64,000 nucleotides of DNA from an uncultured Collinsella sp. (lineage in GTDB: Bacteria > Actinomycetota > Coriobacteriia > Coriobacteriales > Coriobacteriaceae): the NCBI GenBank assembly GCA_902491395.1, contig CABUHO010000004.1, forward strand, positions 1 to 64,000, given 5' to 3'. A program made the translations under genes and the position numbers. Under the pieces are notes generated by a model. It saw nothing but the letters and a program-made list of their open reading frames with translations, did not search any database and was not told where the DNA came from. The stretch's first letter is position 1. The number at the start of each line of letters is the position of its first letter. Positions 50,901-57,996 of the stretch are shown piece after piece.

Positions 50901-51851
50901 AGCTTGTGCGCTCGCGATCTGTGCTTGCCCGTCTGCGATCTGGGCAGCGCCGTCGTCGAGCTGCGCCTTGACATCACCAAGCTGCTGCCTAGCATCGTTG
51001 AGCTCGGCTTTTGCATCGTCGACCTGGGCTTGGCCGTCGTCGATCTTTTCCTGCGCCTCTGCCTTTACCGTGGCCAGTCGCTTGGAGGGTCGGCCTTTGA
51101 GCAACTTTTCGAGCTCGTCCTTATGGTCGGCCACGGCATCGCGGTATTCGTTTGAGTAGGGGTCCATATCCCGCGTGTCGGTATACGCGAGGCGCGCGGT
51201 CATAAAGACATCGGAGTCAAAGACCTGGCGCTGCACGCAGGCGTAGCCCTTGAGCGTGCCGGTGCCTGCCGTAGATTGCCCCATGTTGACGATCGAGATG
51301 ATCTCGGGCGAGTTAACGTGTCCGACCACCTTGAACGTATCTCGCGTGAGGCAGGTGCTGTCGTTGAGCTCGTTTGCCTTCTCAGTGACTTTGATGGTGG
51401 AGCCGATGGGGTAGTCCTCGGCAAGTCCCGAGTCGATCGCAATCTCGTTTTTGGCGGAGGGCATATGTCCGTCAACGAGTTCAAGCTGCGAAATGTCCGC
51501 AGGTTCGCTCAACACGCGCACGGCGTCGGTGGTACCGCGAACGGTTACGTCCTTAAAGTAGCCAAACTCAACCTCATCGGTGCCCGTGGCCTGTTTGATC
51601 GTAGCAACGTCTTCCTTGTCCAGACCGTAGTCGCTTACCACGGTGAGGTCCGCGAGACGGTAATCGTCAAAGTAGCGCTGGCCCGTCTCACGCATGTCCG
51701 GACCTGCGACAAAGAGGCCCACGAGCGCAAACGAGCCCAAGAGCATGAGCATGAATATCGCAACAAAGCGGCCTTTGGAATGCGCGATAGAACGCCAGAC
51801 GTCTTTCCAGAGCGCTGTCTTGCGCGGCATGGGTCCCGAATCTGTTCGCAT
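47928..51851 (-). CDS. FtsX/MacB-type ABC permease with a very long coiled coil
   Basis: The protein is about 1,307 residues. The first membrane helix (about 27-49, FVAIFMLMLLGSFALVGLFV) is followed by an extracytoplasmic domain. A heptad-rich coiled coil (about 260-745) comes next, dominated by Ala/Gln/Glu/Asp. Three or four helices follow (about 780-900, FtsX domain), then a second extracytoplasmic domain and the final FtsX helix bundle near the C-terminus. The coiled coil contains a near-duplicate of about 33 residues (about 420-452 and 539-571, both YDDGR then QVAAGRE). It has no ATPase, which the adjacent gene provides. The substrate is unknown, with peptide or lipid export or envelope stress as candidates. 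ATG at 51851 follows AGAGGTG. Confidence 0.85.
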   Translation of the reverse strand: MRTDSGPMPRKTALWKDVWRSIAHSKGRFVAIFMLMLLGSFALVGLFVAGPDMRETGQRYFDDYRLADLTVVSDYGLDKEDVATIKQATGTDEVEFGYFKDVTVRGTTDAVRVLSEPADISQLELVDGHMPSAKNEIAIDSGLAEDYPIGSTIKVTEKANELNDSTCLTRDTFKVVGHVNSPEIISIVNMGQSTAGTGTLKGYACVQRQVFDSDVFMTARLAYTDTRDMDPYSNEYRDAVADHKDELEKLLKGRPSKRLATVKAEAQEKIDDGQAQVDDAKAELNDARQQLGDVKAQLDDGAAQIADGQAQIASAQAQVDDGAAQIASAQTQIENAQAQLDAAGEQIIQGQAELDANRLQLDAAASQLEAAQRELASAKDALNKGAATIDTKQAELDAAKQQVAGYDTAREQVGEAKKQIQAYDDGRAQVAAGREAIAKNAAELDAAEAELDSKEDQVELMRQALPTLEATLESAQQTCTELENHIAELRDQYNAETSPIKKKALEAAIKTEETTLDAALRTCEQTQGQIDSMNTAIKAYDDGRTQVAAGREEIAQKTAELDAAEAELDAKAEEVEAARVQVAETEAYLDSVAGDVESARAQIGQGEQNLTAARNELNAKNAEYEQGVATYNQSKASYEDGLAQWEAAATRIAQGRAEYNEGVQTLSASRQTLAAKASELASARSQLASARETLASKMAEYQDGLAEYTAKKAEYDEKLPDAEEKIADVESELKSARDRLAKLSQPTYDTGTRRETLGSEAYRTYDTVSEIVDSLARVFPVLLYLVAALVTLSTMTRMVDEERINSGTLKALGYSDSDIVLKFTVYGALAGGLGTLAGIALGHTLLPWIVYSAYGDAFTLPPIHLGFHPLVSLVAIALAGLCSVLPALIAARRELAEKPARLLLPKPPAGGSKIMLERIGFVWERMSFTHKVTARNLFRYKQRMLMTVLGVAGASCMLVAGFGVQHSIQEMADRQFGDIIKYDMIVANSSMATDAQLKKEEKLLSTSDVKSHVKLHYESVTRAAGANGDTQEITLLVPRDSGSFDDYVSLVDRKSDNSLEVDGDGAVISERLANLLGIGVGDTFTFSAEDGTERSVKVSGVCEMYMGHFIYMSRRAYESCYGEDFDANAELVCLKDSGLKSVEKKASAFMQLAGVKSVVQNTALQEQVDTVVDSLDMIMTVLIIVSAMLAVVIMYNLTNLNVSERMRELSTIKVLGFHSNETTMYIYRETICLTALGILAGYVLGVALHQYILDVVPPDTVMFNPELAVIEFAVPAVVICTITIALFFVELRRLSRVDMLEALKSVE

Positions 51852-51862
51852 GTGCTTCACCT

Positions 51863-52564
51863 CTACCACTCGATCTCGGTGATGGGCGTGGGTTTACGAT
51901 TGATCTCTATCGCCTGAACGCGCGCGTCGTGCATGCGGATCACGCGGTCGGCAATGGGTGCGATCGCCGCATTGTGCGTGACGATGATGACGGTGGCGCC
52001 CTGCCTGCGGCTCATATCCTCTAGGATCTGGAGCACCTGTTTGCCCGTGCGGTAATCGAGCGCGCCCGTTGGTTCATCGCAAAGCAAGATTTTGGGGTTC
52101 TTGGCTACGGCGCGCGCAATTGCCACGCGCTGCTGCTCGCCGCCCGAAAGCTGAGCGGGAAAGTTTACCATGCGTTCTCCGAGGCCCACGCTGCGCAGAA
52201 CCTCCTCGGGGTCAGATGCGTTGCGCACGATCTGGCTCGCGAGCTCCACGTTCTCCTTGGCCGTGAGGTTTGAGACCAGGTTGTAGAACTGGAACACAAA
52301 ACCCACGTCCGTGCGGCGGTAGTCGGTGAGCTGATGTGAGTTGTACTGCGCGATGTCCTTGCCATCGATGACGACCGAGCCCTCCGAGGCTGTGTCCATG
52401 CCGCCGAGGATGTTGAGCAGCGTGGACTTGCCGGCACCGGAGGAGCCCAGGATCACCACGAGCTCGCCCTTTTCGACTGTGAAGCTCACGTCGTTGTTTG
52501 CCAGAATCTCGGTCGAGCCGCTCTGGTAGCGTTTGGTCTCGTGCGTGACCTCGATGTAAGCCAT
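51863..52564 (-). CDS. ABC transporter ATP-binding protein (MacB/LolD type)
   Basis: The 233-residue ATPase has Walker A GSSGAGKSTLLN near residue 40, the Q-loop FQFYNLVSNLTAKENVELA, the signature LSGGEQQRVAIARA near 140, Walker B ILLCDEPTGALD and the H-loop VTHN. LolD/MacB-type features are the TAKENVELA region and TGALD. ATG at 52564 follows AAGGAG. It ends 11 nt before the permease ATG. It diverges from tetR, and the shared 22-bp inverted repeat overlaps its ribosome-binding region. Confidence 0.94.
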   Translation of the reverse strand: MAYIEVTHETKRYQSGSTEILANNDVSFTVEKGELVVILGSSGAGKSTLLNILGGMDTASEGSVVIDGKDIAQYNSHQLTDYRRTDVGFVFQFYNLVSNLTAKENVELASQIVRNASDPEEVLRSVGLGERMVNFPAQLSGGEQQRVAIARAVAKNPKILLCDEPTGALDYRTGKQVLQILEDMSRRQGATVIIVTHNAAIAPIADRVIRMHDARVQAIEINRKPTPITEIEW

Positions 52565-52571
52565 ATACACT

Positions 52572-52668
52572 CCTTAAATGAACAACGTGTTGACTAAAAA
52601 CTGAAAACATTCTAGTCTTGATGCTGTGAGTTTCAATGAGCAATAATCAACAGGTTGTTCATTTAAGG
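52572..52668. promoter_or_regulatory. Inverted repeat operator between the ABC operon and tetR
   Basis: A left arm at 52572-52593 and a right arm at 52647-52668 are inverted copies matching at 21 of 22 positions, 53 nt apart. Each arm contains CAAC-NN-GTTG, a TetR-like pseudo-palindrome. The left arm overlaps the ABC gene's leader and the right arm lies just before tetR. A TTGACT at 52590-52595 is a candidate -35 for tetR. Autorepression and co-repression of both genes by the TetR protein is inferred. Confidence 0.75.
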
Positions 52669-52688
52669 TGTTTGAACAGGAGTTTTCT

Positions 52689-53297
52689 ATGTCAGGAGAA
52701 CGCGCGGAGCGGACTCGTCAGACGAGGCGCCGCATCAAGGAGGCCCTTGTTGAGTTGATTGCCGAGAAGGGCTTTGATTCGCTGACGGTCTCGGATGTTA
52801 CTCGTCGTGCGCATATCAATCGCGGCACATTCTACCTGCACTTTACCGATAAATATGACATGATGGCCAAGCTCGAGGACGAACTCATAGCGCGCCTTGA
52901 ACAGGTTTTACTGCAAGAGGGGGACGAACCTCATGACCCCCGGGACCTGTTTCCCTATGAGAGGCTCCTGCCGGCGCTTGAGCTTGTTGCGCAAGACATC
53001 GATTTCGTCCGCGCTGTGGCGGGGCGCGGGGGAGATCCTGAGTTTTCGTCCAAGCTCAGGTCGGTCATCGAGGGCCTGTTTGCCCAGGGGCTTGAGCGCT
53101 CGGACTGCACCCTGCGCGACGATGACGAGCTTCCCCTGGTTTACGCGCGCGAGCTCGCGCTTAGCCACGTGCTAACGATCATCAATCTCTGGCTCGAACG
53201 TGGCGGTACCGAATCTCCCGAGCAGCTCGCCCGCATCATCGTTGGCGCAAAAGACGTCAGCCCCGCCAGCCTACTCATTGGGGACAGACTTACATGA
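52689..53297 (+). CDS. TetR/AcrR-family regulator with repeat-derived C-terminus
   Basis: The 202-residue regulator has an N-terminal HTH (RIKEALVELIAEKGFDSLTV, then TRRAHINRGTFYLHFTDKYD) and a ligand-binding C-terminal domain of the TetR_C_8 style. ATG at 52689 has CAGGAG 6 nt upstream. It is divergent from the ABC operon and probably represses it. The last nine codons (residues LLIGDRLT and the stop TGA) are encoded by a family A repeat unit at 53272-53300, which has therefore replaced or extended the original end of the gene. The regulator's effector is unknown. Confidence 0.9.
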   Translation: MSGERAERTRQTRRRIKEALVELIAEKGFDSLTVSDVTRRAHINRGTFYLHFTDKYDMMAKLEDELIARLEQVLLQEGDEPHDPRDLFPYERLLPALELVAQDIDFVRAVAGRGGDPEFSSKLRSVIEGLFAQGLERSDCTLRDDDELPLVYARELALSHVLTIINLWLERGGTESPEQLARIIVGAKDVSPASLLIGDRLT

Positions 53298-53300
53298 GTG
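53272..53300 (+). repeat. 29-bp palindromic repeat, family A, inside the tetR 3' end
   Basis: The sequence TACTCAT...ATGAGTG has a core identical to the unit at 47697-47725. The tetR stop TGA is part of the right arm ATGAGTG. Confidence 0.85.
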
Positions 53301-53304
53301 TTTC

Positions 53305-53333
53305 CACTCATTTGGGACAGACATGGATTTGCA
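53305..53333 (+). repeat. Family A half-unit upstream of the transposase gene
   Basis: CACTCATTTGGGACAGACAT followed by GGATTTGC lacks the right arm. It matches the half-unit that ends the array at 47763. Confidence 0.75.
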
Positions 53334-53452
53334 ATTTTGCCGTTCTGGGCCTGTTTTTGGTGCGGATTGGCTATAAATAGGTCACAGGCTCAGCATTTCG
53401 CGTTCCTTCTCTCCTTTTAGGTGTTGCCTGTTCGGCTTTGAAAGGAGAGGCT

Positions 53453-54229
53453 ATGCCCCGATGCGCCCGCGAAATTTCGCTCACCGGCTATTACCACGTC
53501 TTTGACCGCGGCAACTCCAAACAGATCATTTTTGAAGATGATTCCGACCGGTATCGTTTCTTATCGGACATCTCGGACAGGTTTGCGTGCCATGACGTGG
53601 CGGTGTTGGCCTGGTGCCTTATGGACAACCACTTCCATTTGATGGTTGATGATCCATATGACAACCTTTCAAAGGCAATGCAGTGCGCGCTGACGGCCTA
53701 TGCCAAGTATTTCAATGGGAAAACCGGAAGAACGGGCCATCTGTTTGATAATCGCTATTCGCGGGTCGCGGTCGAGTCGGACACGCAGGCGGTCCAGTTG
53801 CTCGATTATATCCATCTCAATCCTGTGAAAGGCGCGCTCGACTCGCTCGATGCGTACCGCTGGTCAAGCTTCAAGGCATATCAGCTGGGCTACGATCCCT
53901 TTGATATCTGCGATGCGGCTCCCATGCTCGATATTGTCGGGGGTTCCCGTCGCTATTGCGAGCATCTTAAGGAAGTTGCCGGGTGCATCTGGTCAGTGGA
54001 GGTTCTTCCACGCCGGCGGATCCCCGATGAGGAGGCCCTTTCCGTTGCGCGTGAAGTCCTGCCGAGCATAGATCCTGCGCTGCTCAAGGCCCTGCCGCGG
54101 CACGAACGCGATGCCTGTCTGCTGAGGCTCAGACGGGCGCATCTCACGGTCAAGCAAATTGCCCGTATCACCGGTATCGGCGCTACAAGCGTGACCAAGG
54201 CCACTGCAGGCTGGAATGAGGCTGCGTGA
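53453..54229 (+). CDS. REP-associated tyrosine transposase (IS200-like, Y1 HUH)
   Basis: The 258-residue protein starts YYHVFDRGNSKQIIF, contains the HUH motif as HFH at residues 60-62 (MDNHFHLMV) and a candidate catalytic Tyr near 86 (YAKYFN). The GHLFDNRYSR and YIHLNPVKG motifs of RAYT proteins follow. The C-terminus has a helix-turn-helix (LTVKQIARITGIGATS). RAYTs process palindromic REP units as single strands. Here it is flanked by family A units in inverted orientation, direct at 53272-53333 and inverted at 54292-54353. ATG at 53453 has AAAGGAGAGG upstream. All motifs look intact. Confidence 0.92.
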   Translation: MPRCAREISLTGYYHVFDRGNSKQIIFEDDSDRYRFLSDISDRFACHDVAVLAWCLMDNHFHLMVDDPYDNLSKAMQCALTAYAKYFNGKTGRTGHLFDNRYSRVAVESDTQAVQLLDYIHLNPVKGALDSLDAYRWSSFKAYQLGYDPFDICDAAPMLDIVGGSRRYCEHLKEVAGCIWSVEVLPRRRIPDEEALSVAREVLPSIDPALLKALPRHERDACLLRLRRAHLTVKQIARITGIGATSVTKATAGWNEAA

Positions 54230-54291
54230 GGCGGGGATTAGGGCCGATCGGCGCGCCGTGGGTTCATCGGTGCGCTGCAAGCTTGGGAAAG

Positions 54292-54320
54292 CGCTCATCT
54301 AAGTCTGTCCCCAATGCGTG
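54292..54320 (-). repeat. 29-bp palindromic repeat, family A, inverted copy 1
   Basis: On the minus strand it begins CACGCATTGGGGACAGACTT. Its ends are partly degenerate (CACGCAT/ATGAGCG). It is downstream of the transposase gene, inverted relative to the upstream units. Confidence 0.8.
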
Positions 54321-54324
54321 AAAA

Positions 54325-54353
54325 CACTCATGTAAGCCTGTCCCCAATGAGTG
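54325..54353 (-). repeat. 29-bp palindromic repeat, family A, inverted copy 2
   Basis: It has perfect CACTCAT/ATGAGTG ends, with one core change (GGCTTAC for GACTTAC). It lies two bases away from the U-tract of the rpmB terminator. Confidence 0.85.
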
Positions 54354-54354
54354 C

Positions 54355-54387
54355 AAAAAAGGCGCCCTCCGTGGGGGAGGACGCCTT
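54355..54387 (-). terminator. Intrinsic terminator of rpmB
   Basis: On the minus strand AAGGCGTCCTCC pairs with GGAGGGCGCC and is followed by TTTTTT. It is adjacent to an inverted REP unit. Confidence 0.85.
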
Positions 54388-54456
54388 TGGTAAGTTCTAT
54401 GTGAACGCGAGGTCTTTGACCCGGAGAGTCCGAGGTACTTGTTGGTAAGACCTTAT

Positions 54457-54645
54457 TTAGGAGCGCGCAACCTTGCCGGACTTGAGGCAGGTGGAGCAAA
54501 CGTTCATCTTGCGACGGTGACCATCGACAACAACATAGACGCGCTGGATGTTGGGGCGGAACTTACGATTGGTGACGCGGTGAGAGTGGCTGATGGAGCG
54601 ACCGGCAACGGGGTGCTTACCGCAAACTTCGCAAACTTTGGACAT
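54457..54645 (-). CDS. rpmB: Ribosomal protein L28 (bL28), zinc-ribbon type
   Basis: The 62-residue 50S protein begins MSKVCEVCGKHPVAGRSISH and includes CSTCLKSG, so two CxxC pairs form a zinc-binding form (C+). ATG at 54645 with GGAGGG upstream is the start. A longer in-frame reading upstream is not L28-like. It stands alone on the minus strand between the transposase unit and the pyr operon. Confidence 0.95.
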   Translation of the reverse strand: MSKVCEVCGKHPVAGRSISHSHRVTNRKFRPNIQRVYVVVDGHRRKMNVCSTCLKSGKVARS

Positions 54646-54699
54646 AACTGACCCTCCTTGGGCGACAAACGAACATGTCGCGTTAACAAACAAGCCTGA

Positions 54700-54708
54700 A
54701 CTATAGCA
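54700..54708 (-). promoter_or_regulatory. Probable rpmB -10 element
   Basis: On the minus strand TGC-TATAGT forms an extended -10. No strong -35 is visible. It lies 55 nt upstream of the rpmB start. Confidence 0.5.
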
Positions 54709-54936
54709 CAGAAGCAGCTCCCTGTGCGTAATCTACACAGAGATATTCCTCTTATGGCGATAGTGCCCACGCTACGGCCCTGGACGTAGATCCGATTTGC
54801 GTGCAGCAGAGGGGATTATGCCAGCTCGTGCGTGCGTTTTCAAGCTCGTCCCACAAATATATATAGGTTTATTGAGCGTAGGGCTCCGTTTACGGATTGC
54901 TCTGTATTTATGCTCGCAATTAAGCTCAAGGTTGGC

Positions 54937-55097
54937 TACACTATCCCTTGACCATTAAAGGGGTACGAGATACCCACATGGAATTACATAGCTGCCAAAG
55001 AGCAGCCCTTCCTGTGGGTGTCTGGTCCGCTTTGAGCGGTCGGGCATCTATTTTTTTTGACTGTGTCAGCAGTCAAGACATGTGAGGAAGGAGATCG
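54937..55097 (+). promoter_or_regulatory. pyr operon leader with attenuator-like structure
   Basis: The leader includes a 10-bp pairing of GATACCCACA (54969-54978) with TGTGGGTGTC (55013-55022), enclosing a GCTGC/GCAGC hairpin. A hairpin CCGCT/AGCGG (55027-55039) is followed 12 nt later by eight T residues (55051-55058), as in a terminator. TACACT at 54937 may be the -10. The rest of the 404-nt gap 54694-55097 is AT-richer and has no gene. PyrR-dependent attenuation is inferred from the first gene of the operon. Confidence 0.6.
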
Positions 55098-55682
55098 ATG
55101 GGCACGACTTCCCCCAAGGCGGTCATCATGGACGAGACCGCCGTCAATCGAGCGATGACCCGCATCGCGCACGAGATTCTCGAGCGCAACGAGGGCTGTG
55201 AAGACCTCGCTCTGGTCGGCATCGTCACGCGCGGCGACCTTCTGGCAAAGAAGCTCGCCGAGGAGATCAAGGAGATCGAGGGCGTCGACGTTCCGCTCGG
55301 CAGCCTCGACATCAGCTTCTATCGCGATGACTATGCGACCAATTTCGCTCCCGCGATCCACGCCACCAACATTCCCTTCAGCGTCGACGGCAAGCGCGTC
55401 GTGCTGGTGGACGACATCCTGTATACGGGTCGTACCATTCGCGCCGCTCTGGACGCCGTCATGGACCTGGGCCGTCCGAGCCGCATCGAGCTGGCGGTCC
55501 TCGTTGACCGCGGCCACCGTGAGCTCCCCATCTCGCCGGACTTTGTCGGCAAGAACGTTCCCTCGTCGCATGAGGAGAACGTGCACCTATATATGAAGGA
55601 AGTCGACGGCCACACCGCTGTCGAGATTAACGACGTCGCGCCGGGTTCCCATGTGGGCTCCGCGCCGCTGGGAGGTGAGTAG
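55098..55682 (+). CDS. pyrR: PyrR bifunctional regulator/uracil phosphoribosyltransferase
   Basis: The 194-residue PRTase-fold protein has the PRPP loop VVLVDDILYTGRTIRAA near residue 95 and LVGIVTRGDLLAKKL near 40. In other bacteria it binds pyr leader RNA when UMP is high and favours termination. A terminator-like leader lies directly upstream. AGGAAGGAG precedes the ATG. It starts the operon pyrR-B-C-K-D-F. Confidence 0.94.
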   Translation: MGTTSPKAVIMDETAVNRAMTRIAHEILERNEGCEDLALVGIVTRGDLLAKKLAEEIKEIEGVDVPLGSLDISFYRDDYATNFAPAIHATNIPFSVDGKRVVLVDDILYTGRTIRAALDAVMDLGRPSRIELAVLVDRGHRELPISPDFVGKNVPSSHEENVHLYMKEVDGHTAVEINDVAPGSHVGSAPLGGE

Positions 55683-55686
55683 TACC

Positions 55687-56631
55687 GTGGCGTTCAACCA
55701 TAAGCACCTGATCGACATTACCGAGTACTCCGAAGAGGACATCAAGCTCATCCTCGAGACCGCCAAGGCGTTCTCCGAGGTCAACGAGCGTGCGATCAAA
55801 AAGGTCCCCACGCTCAAGGGCAAGACCATCGTCAACATGTTTAACGAGCCCTCGACGCGCACGCGCAGCTCCTTCGAGCTTGCCGAGAAGCGTCTTTCGG
55901 CCGACAGCCTCAACTTTGGCGGCTCCTCGACCTCCACGGTCAAGGGCGAGAGCCTCGTCGATACCGTCGAGACCCTCAACGCCTATAAGATCGACTGCAT
56001 CGTCGTGCGCGACAAGCACGCCGGCGCGCCCTACATCGTCACGCAGAACTCGCCCGCGAGCGTCATCTGCGCCGGCGACGGCAAGCACAACCACCCCACG
56101 CAGGCCCTGCTCGACCTGTACACCATCTGGGAGCACAAGGGCGACTTCCACGGTCTGAAGGTCGCCGTCGTCGGCGATATCGCGCACTCCCGTGTCTGCG
56201 GCTCGCTGATCCCCGCCCTTAAGATCATGGGCTGCGAGACCTACGCCGTCGCCCCCGGCACGCTGCTGCCGCCGGCGCCCGAGGTCCTGGGCTGCGACCA
56301 CGTGACGAGCGACCTCGATTCCGTCCTGCCCGAGCTGGACGTCGTCTACATGCTGCGCGTGCAGCAGGAGCGCCTCGAGGGCGCTCCGTTCCCGACCATT
56401 CGTGAGTACCACAAGCTCTTCGGCCTGACCAAGGACCGCGAGAAGCTCATGAAGCCCGACGCGATCATCTGTCACCCGGGCCCCATCAACCGCGGCGTTG
56501 AGTTCGACTCCTATATGGCCGACCACCCGCAACGCTCCGTCATCCTGGAGCAGGTCTACGCCGGTATCTGCGTGCGTATGGCTATCCTGTATCTGCTGCT
56601 TGGAGGTGCCGATAATGGCCTTGCTTCTTAA
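55687..56631 (+). CDS. pyrB: Aspartate carbamoyltransferase catalytic subunit
   Basis: The 314-residue enzyme joins carbamoyl phosphate and aspartate. The carbamoyl phosphate motif FNEPSTRTRSSFE is near residue 53, and HPTQALLDLYT is near 136. No pyrI regulatory subunit is nearby. GTG at 55687 is preferred, since a further in-frame ATG in pyrR adds non-homologous sequence and the GGAGGTGAG upstream fits. It overlaps pyrC by 17 nt. Confidence 0.97.
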   Translation: MAFNHKHLIDITEYSEEDIKLILETAKAFSEVNERAIKKVPTLKGKTIVNMFNEPSTRTRSSFELAEKRLSADSLNFGGSSTSTVKGESLVDTVETLNAYKIDCIVVRDKHAGAPYIVTQNSPASVICAGDGKHNHPTQALLDLYTIWEHKGDFHGLKVAVVGDIAHSRVCGSLIPALKIMGCETYAVAPGTLLPPAPEVLGCDHVTSDLDSVLPELDVVYMLRVQQERLEGAPFPTIREYHKLFGLTKDREKLMKPDAIICHPGPINRGVEFDSYMADHPQRSVILEQVYAGICVRMAILYLLLGGADNGLAS

Positions 56632-57904
56632 GAATGCCCACGTCGTCGACCCGTCCGTCGAGCTTGACGGTGTCGTTGACGTCCTTATCGACGGCGACAA
56701 GATCGCCGAGGTCGGTGAGAACCTCGCCGCCGAGGGAGCCGAGGTCCGCGACCTTTCCGGTAAGTACCTCGTCCCTGGCCTGGTGGACATGCACGTCCAC
56801 CTGCGCGAGCCCGGCTACGAGGTAAAAGAGGACATCGAGAGCGGCACCCGCGCAGCTGCCAAGGGCGGCTTCACCGGCGTGTGCGCCATGCCCAACACCG
56901 ACCCCGTCACCGATAACGGTACCGTCGTTGAGTTCGTCAAGTCCCGCGCTGCCGAGGTCGGCCACTGCCGCGTCTATCCTTCTGGCGCCATGACCCGTGG
57001 TCTTAAGGGCGAGGCCATGTCCGAGATGGGCGATATGGTCGCCCACGGCGCCGTCGCCTTCACCGACGACGGTCGCGGCGTGCAGGGCGCAGGCATGCTT
57101 CGTCGCTGCATGGACTACGGCAAGATGTTCGGCAAGGTCTTTATGAGCCACTGCCAGGACGAGGACCTGGTCGGCCACGGCCAGATCAACGAGGGCAAGG
57201 TCTCTACCCGTTTGGCTCTCGAGGGCTGGCCGGCTGCCGGCGAGGAGCTCCAGATCGCCCGCGACATCGAGATCGCCAAGCTGACCGGCGCCAAGCTGCA
57301 CATCCAGCACATCTCCACCGCCCATGGCTTGGAGATCGTGCGTGCCGGTAAGGCCGCTGGCGTTCAGGTTACCTGCGAGGCCACCCCGCACCACATGTTC
57401 CTGACCGAGAACGACCTGGACGAGACCTACAACACCTCGCTCAAGGTCAACCCGCCGCTGCGTACCGAGGAGGATGCCGAGGCCATCCGCCAGGGCGTCA
57501 TCGACGGCACCGTCGACGCTATCGTCACTGATCACGCTCCCCACACCCCGTGGGAGAAGGCCCGTGAGTTCGAGCTTGCGCCCTTCGGCATGATCGGCCT
57601 CGAGACCTCGCTGTCGCTCGTACTCACCGAGCTGGTCAACACGGGCAAGATGAGCGTGGGCCGCATGGTCGAGCTCATGGCCATCAAGCCGCGTGAGATT
57701 CTGGGTCTCGACCAGGTTCAGGTCAAGGCGGGCTCCGTTGCCGACCTGACCGTGTTCGACCCCTCTGCCACCTGGACGGTCGGCGAGGACGGTTACGAGT
57801 CGCGCGCCGAGAACTCCGGTTTTGCCGGCCGCACGCTTACCGGTCGTGCCACCGATGTGTTTGTCGGCGGTAAGCAGACGCTCGCCGATGGCTGCATCTG
57901 CTAG
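56615..57904 (+). CDS. pyrC: Dihydroorotase
   Basis: The 429-residue zinc amidohydrolase closes carbamoyl aspartate to dihydroorotate. The first metal site HVHLREPG is near residue 58, with further His in MSHCQDEDL and HIQHISTA and the Asp in VTDHAPHTP near 308. It is the larger type I form. ATG at 56615 has TTGGAGGTG upstream and starts inside the end of pyrB. Confidence 0.97.
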   Translation: MALLLKNAHVVDPSVELDGVVDVLIDGDKIAEVGENLAAEGAEVRDLSGKYLVPGLVDMHVHLREPGYEVKEDIESGTRAAAKGGFTGVCAMPNTDPVTDNGTVVEFVKSRAAEVGHCRVYPSGAMTRGLKGEAMSEMGDMVAHGAVAFTDDGRGVQGAGMLRRCMDYGKMFGKVFMSHCQDEDLVGHGQINEGKVSTRLALEGWPAAGEELQIARDIEIAKLTGAKLHIQHISTAHGLEIVRAGKAAGVQVTCEATPHHMFLTENDLDETYNTSLKVNPPLRTEEDAEAIRQGVIDGTVDAIVTDHAPHTPWEKAREFELAPFGMIGLETSLSLVLTELVNTGKMSVGRMVELMAIKPREILGLDQVQVKAGSVADLTVFDPSATWTVGEDGYESRAENSGFAGRTLTGRATDVFVGGKQTLADGCIC

Positions 57905-57924
57905 CATAGCCTTATCGCTTTTGT

Positions 57925-57956
57925 GCGCGGTGCCCTTGCGGTGCCGCGCTTTCTGT
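57925..57956 (+). terminator. Hairpin within the pyr operon between pyrC and pyrK
   Basis: GCGCGG pairs with CCGCGC and TTTCTGTT follows. It lies in the only gap of the operon (92 nt) and could reduce expression of pyrK-D-F relative to pyrB-C. Confidence 0.4.
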
Positions 57957-57996
57957 TCGCCTGAACCATGCAACCGCATGGGGGATTGGAGCGTCT

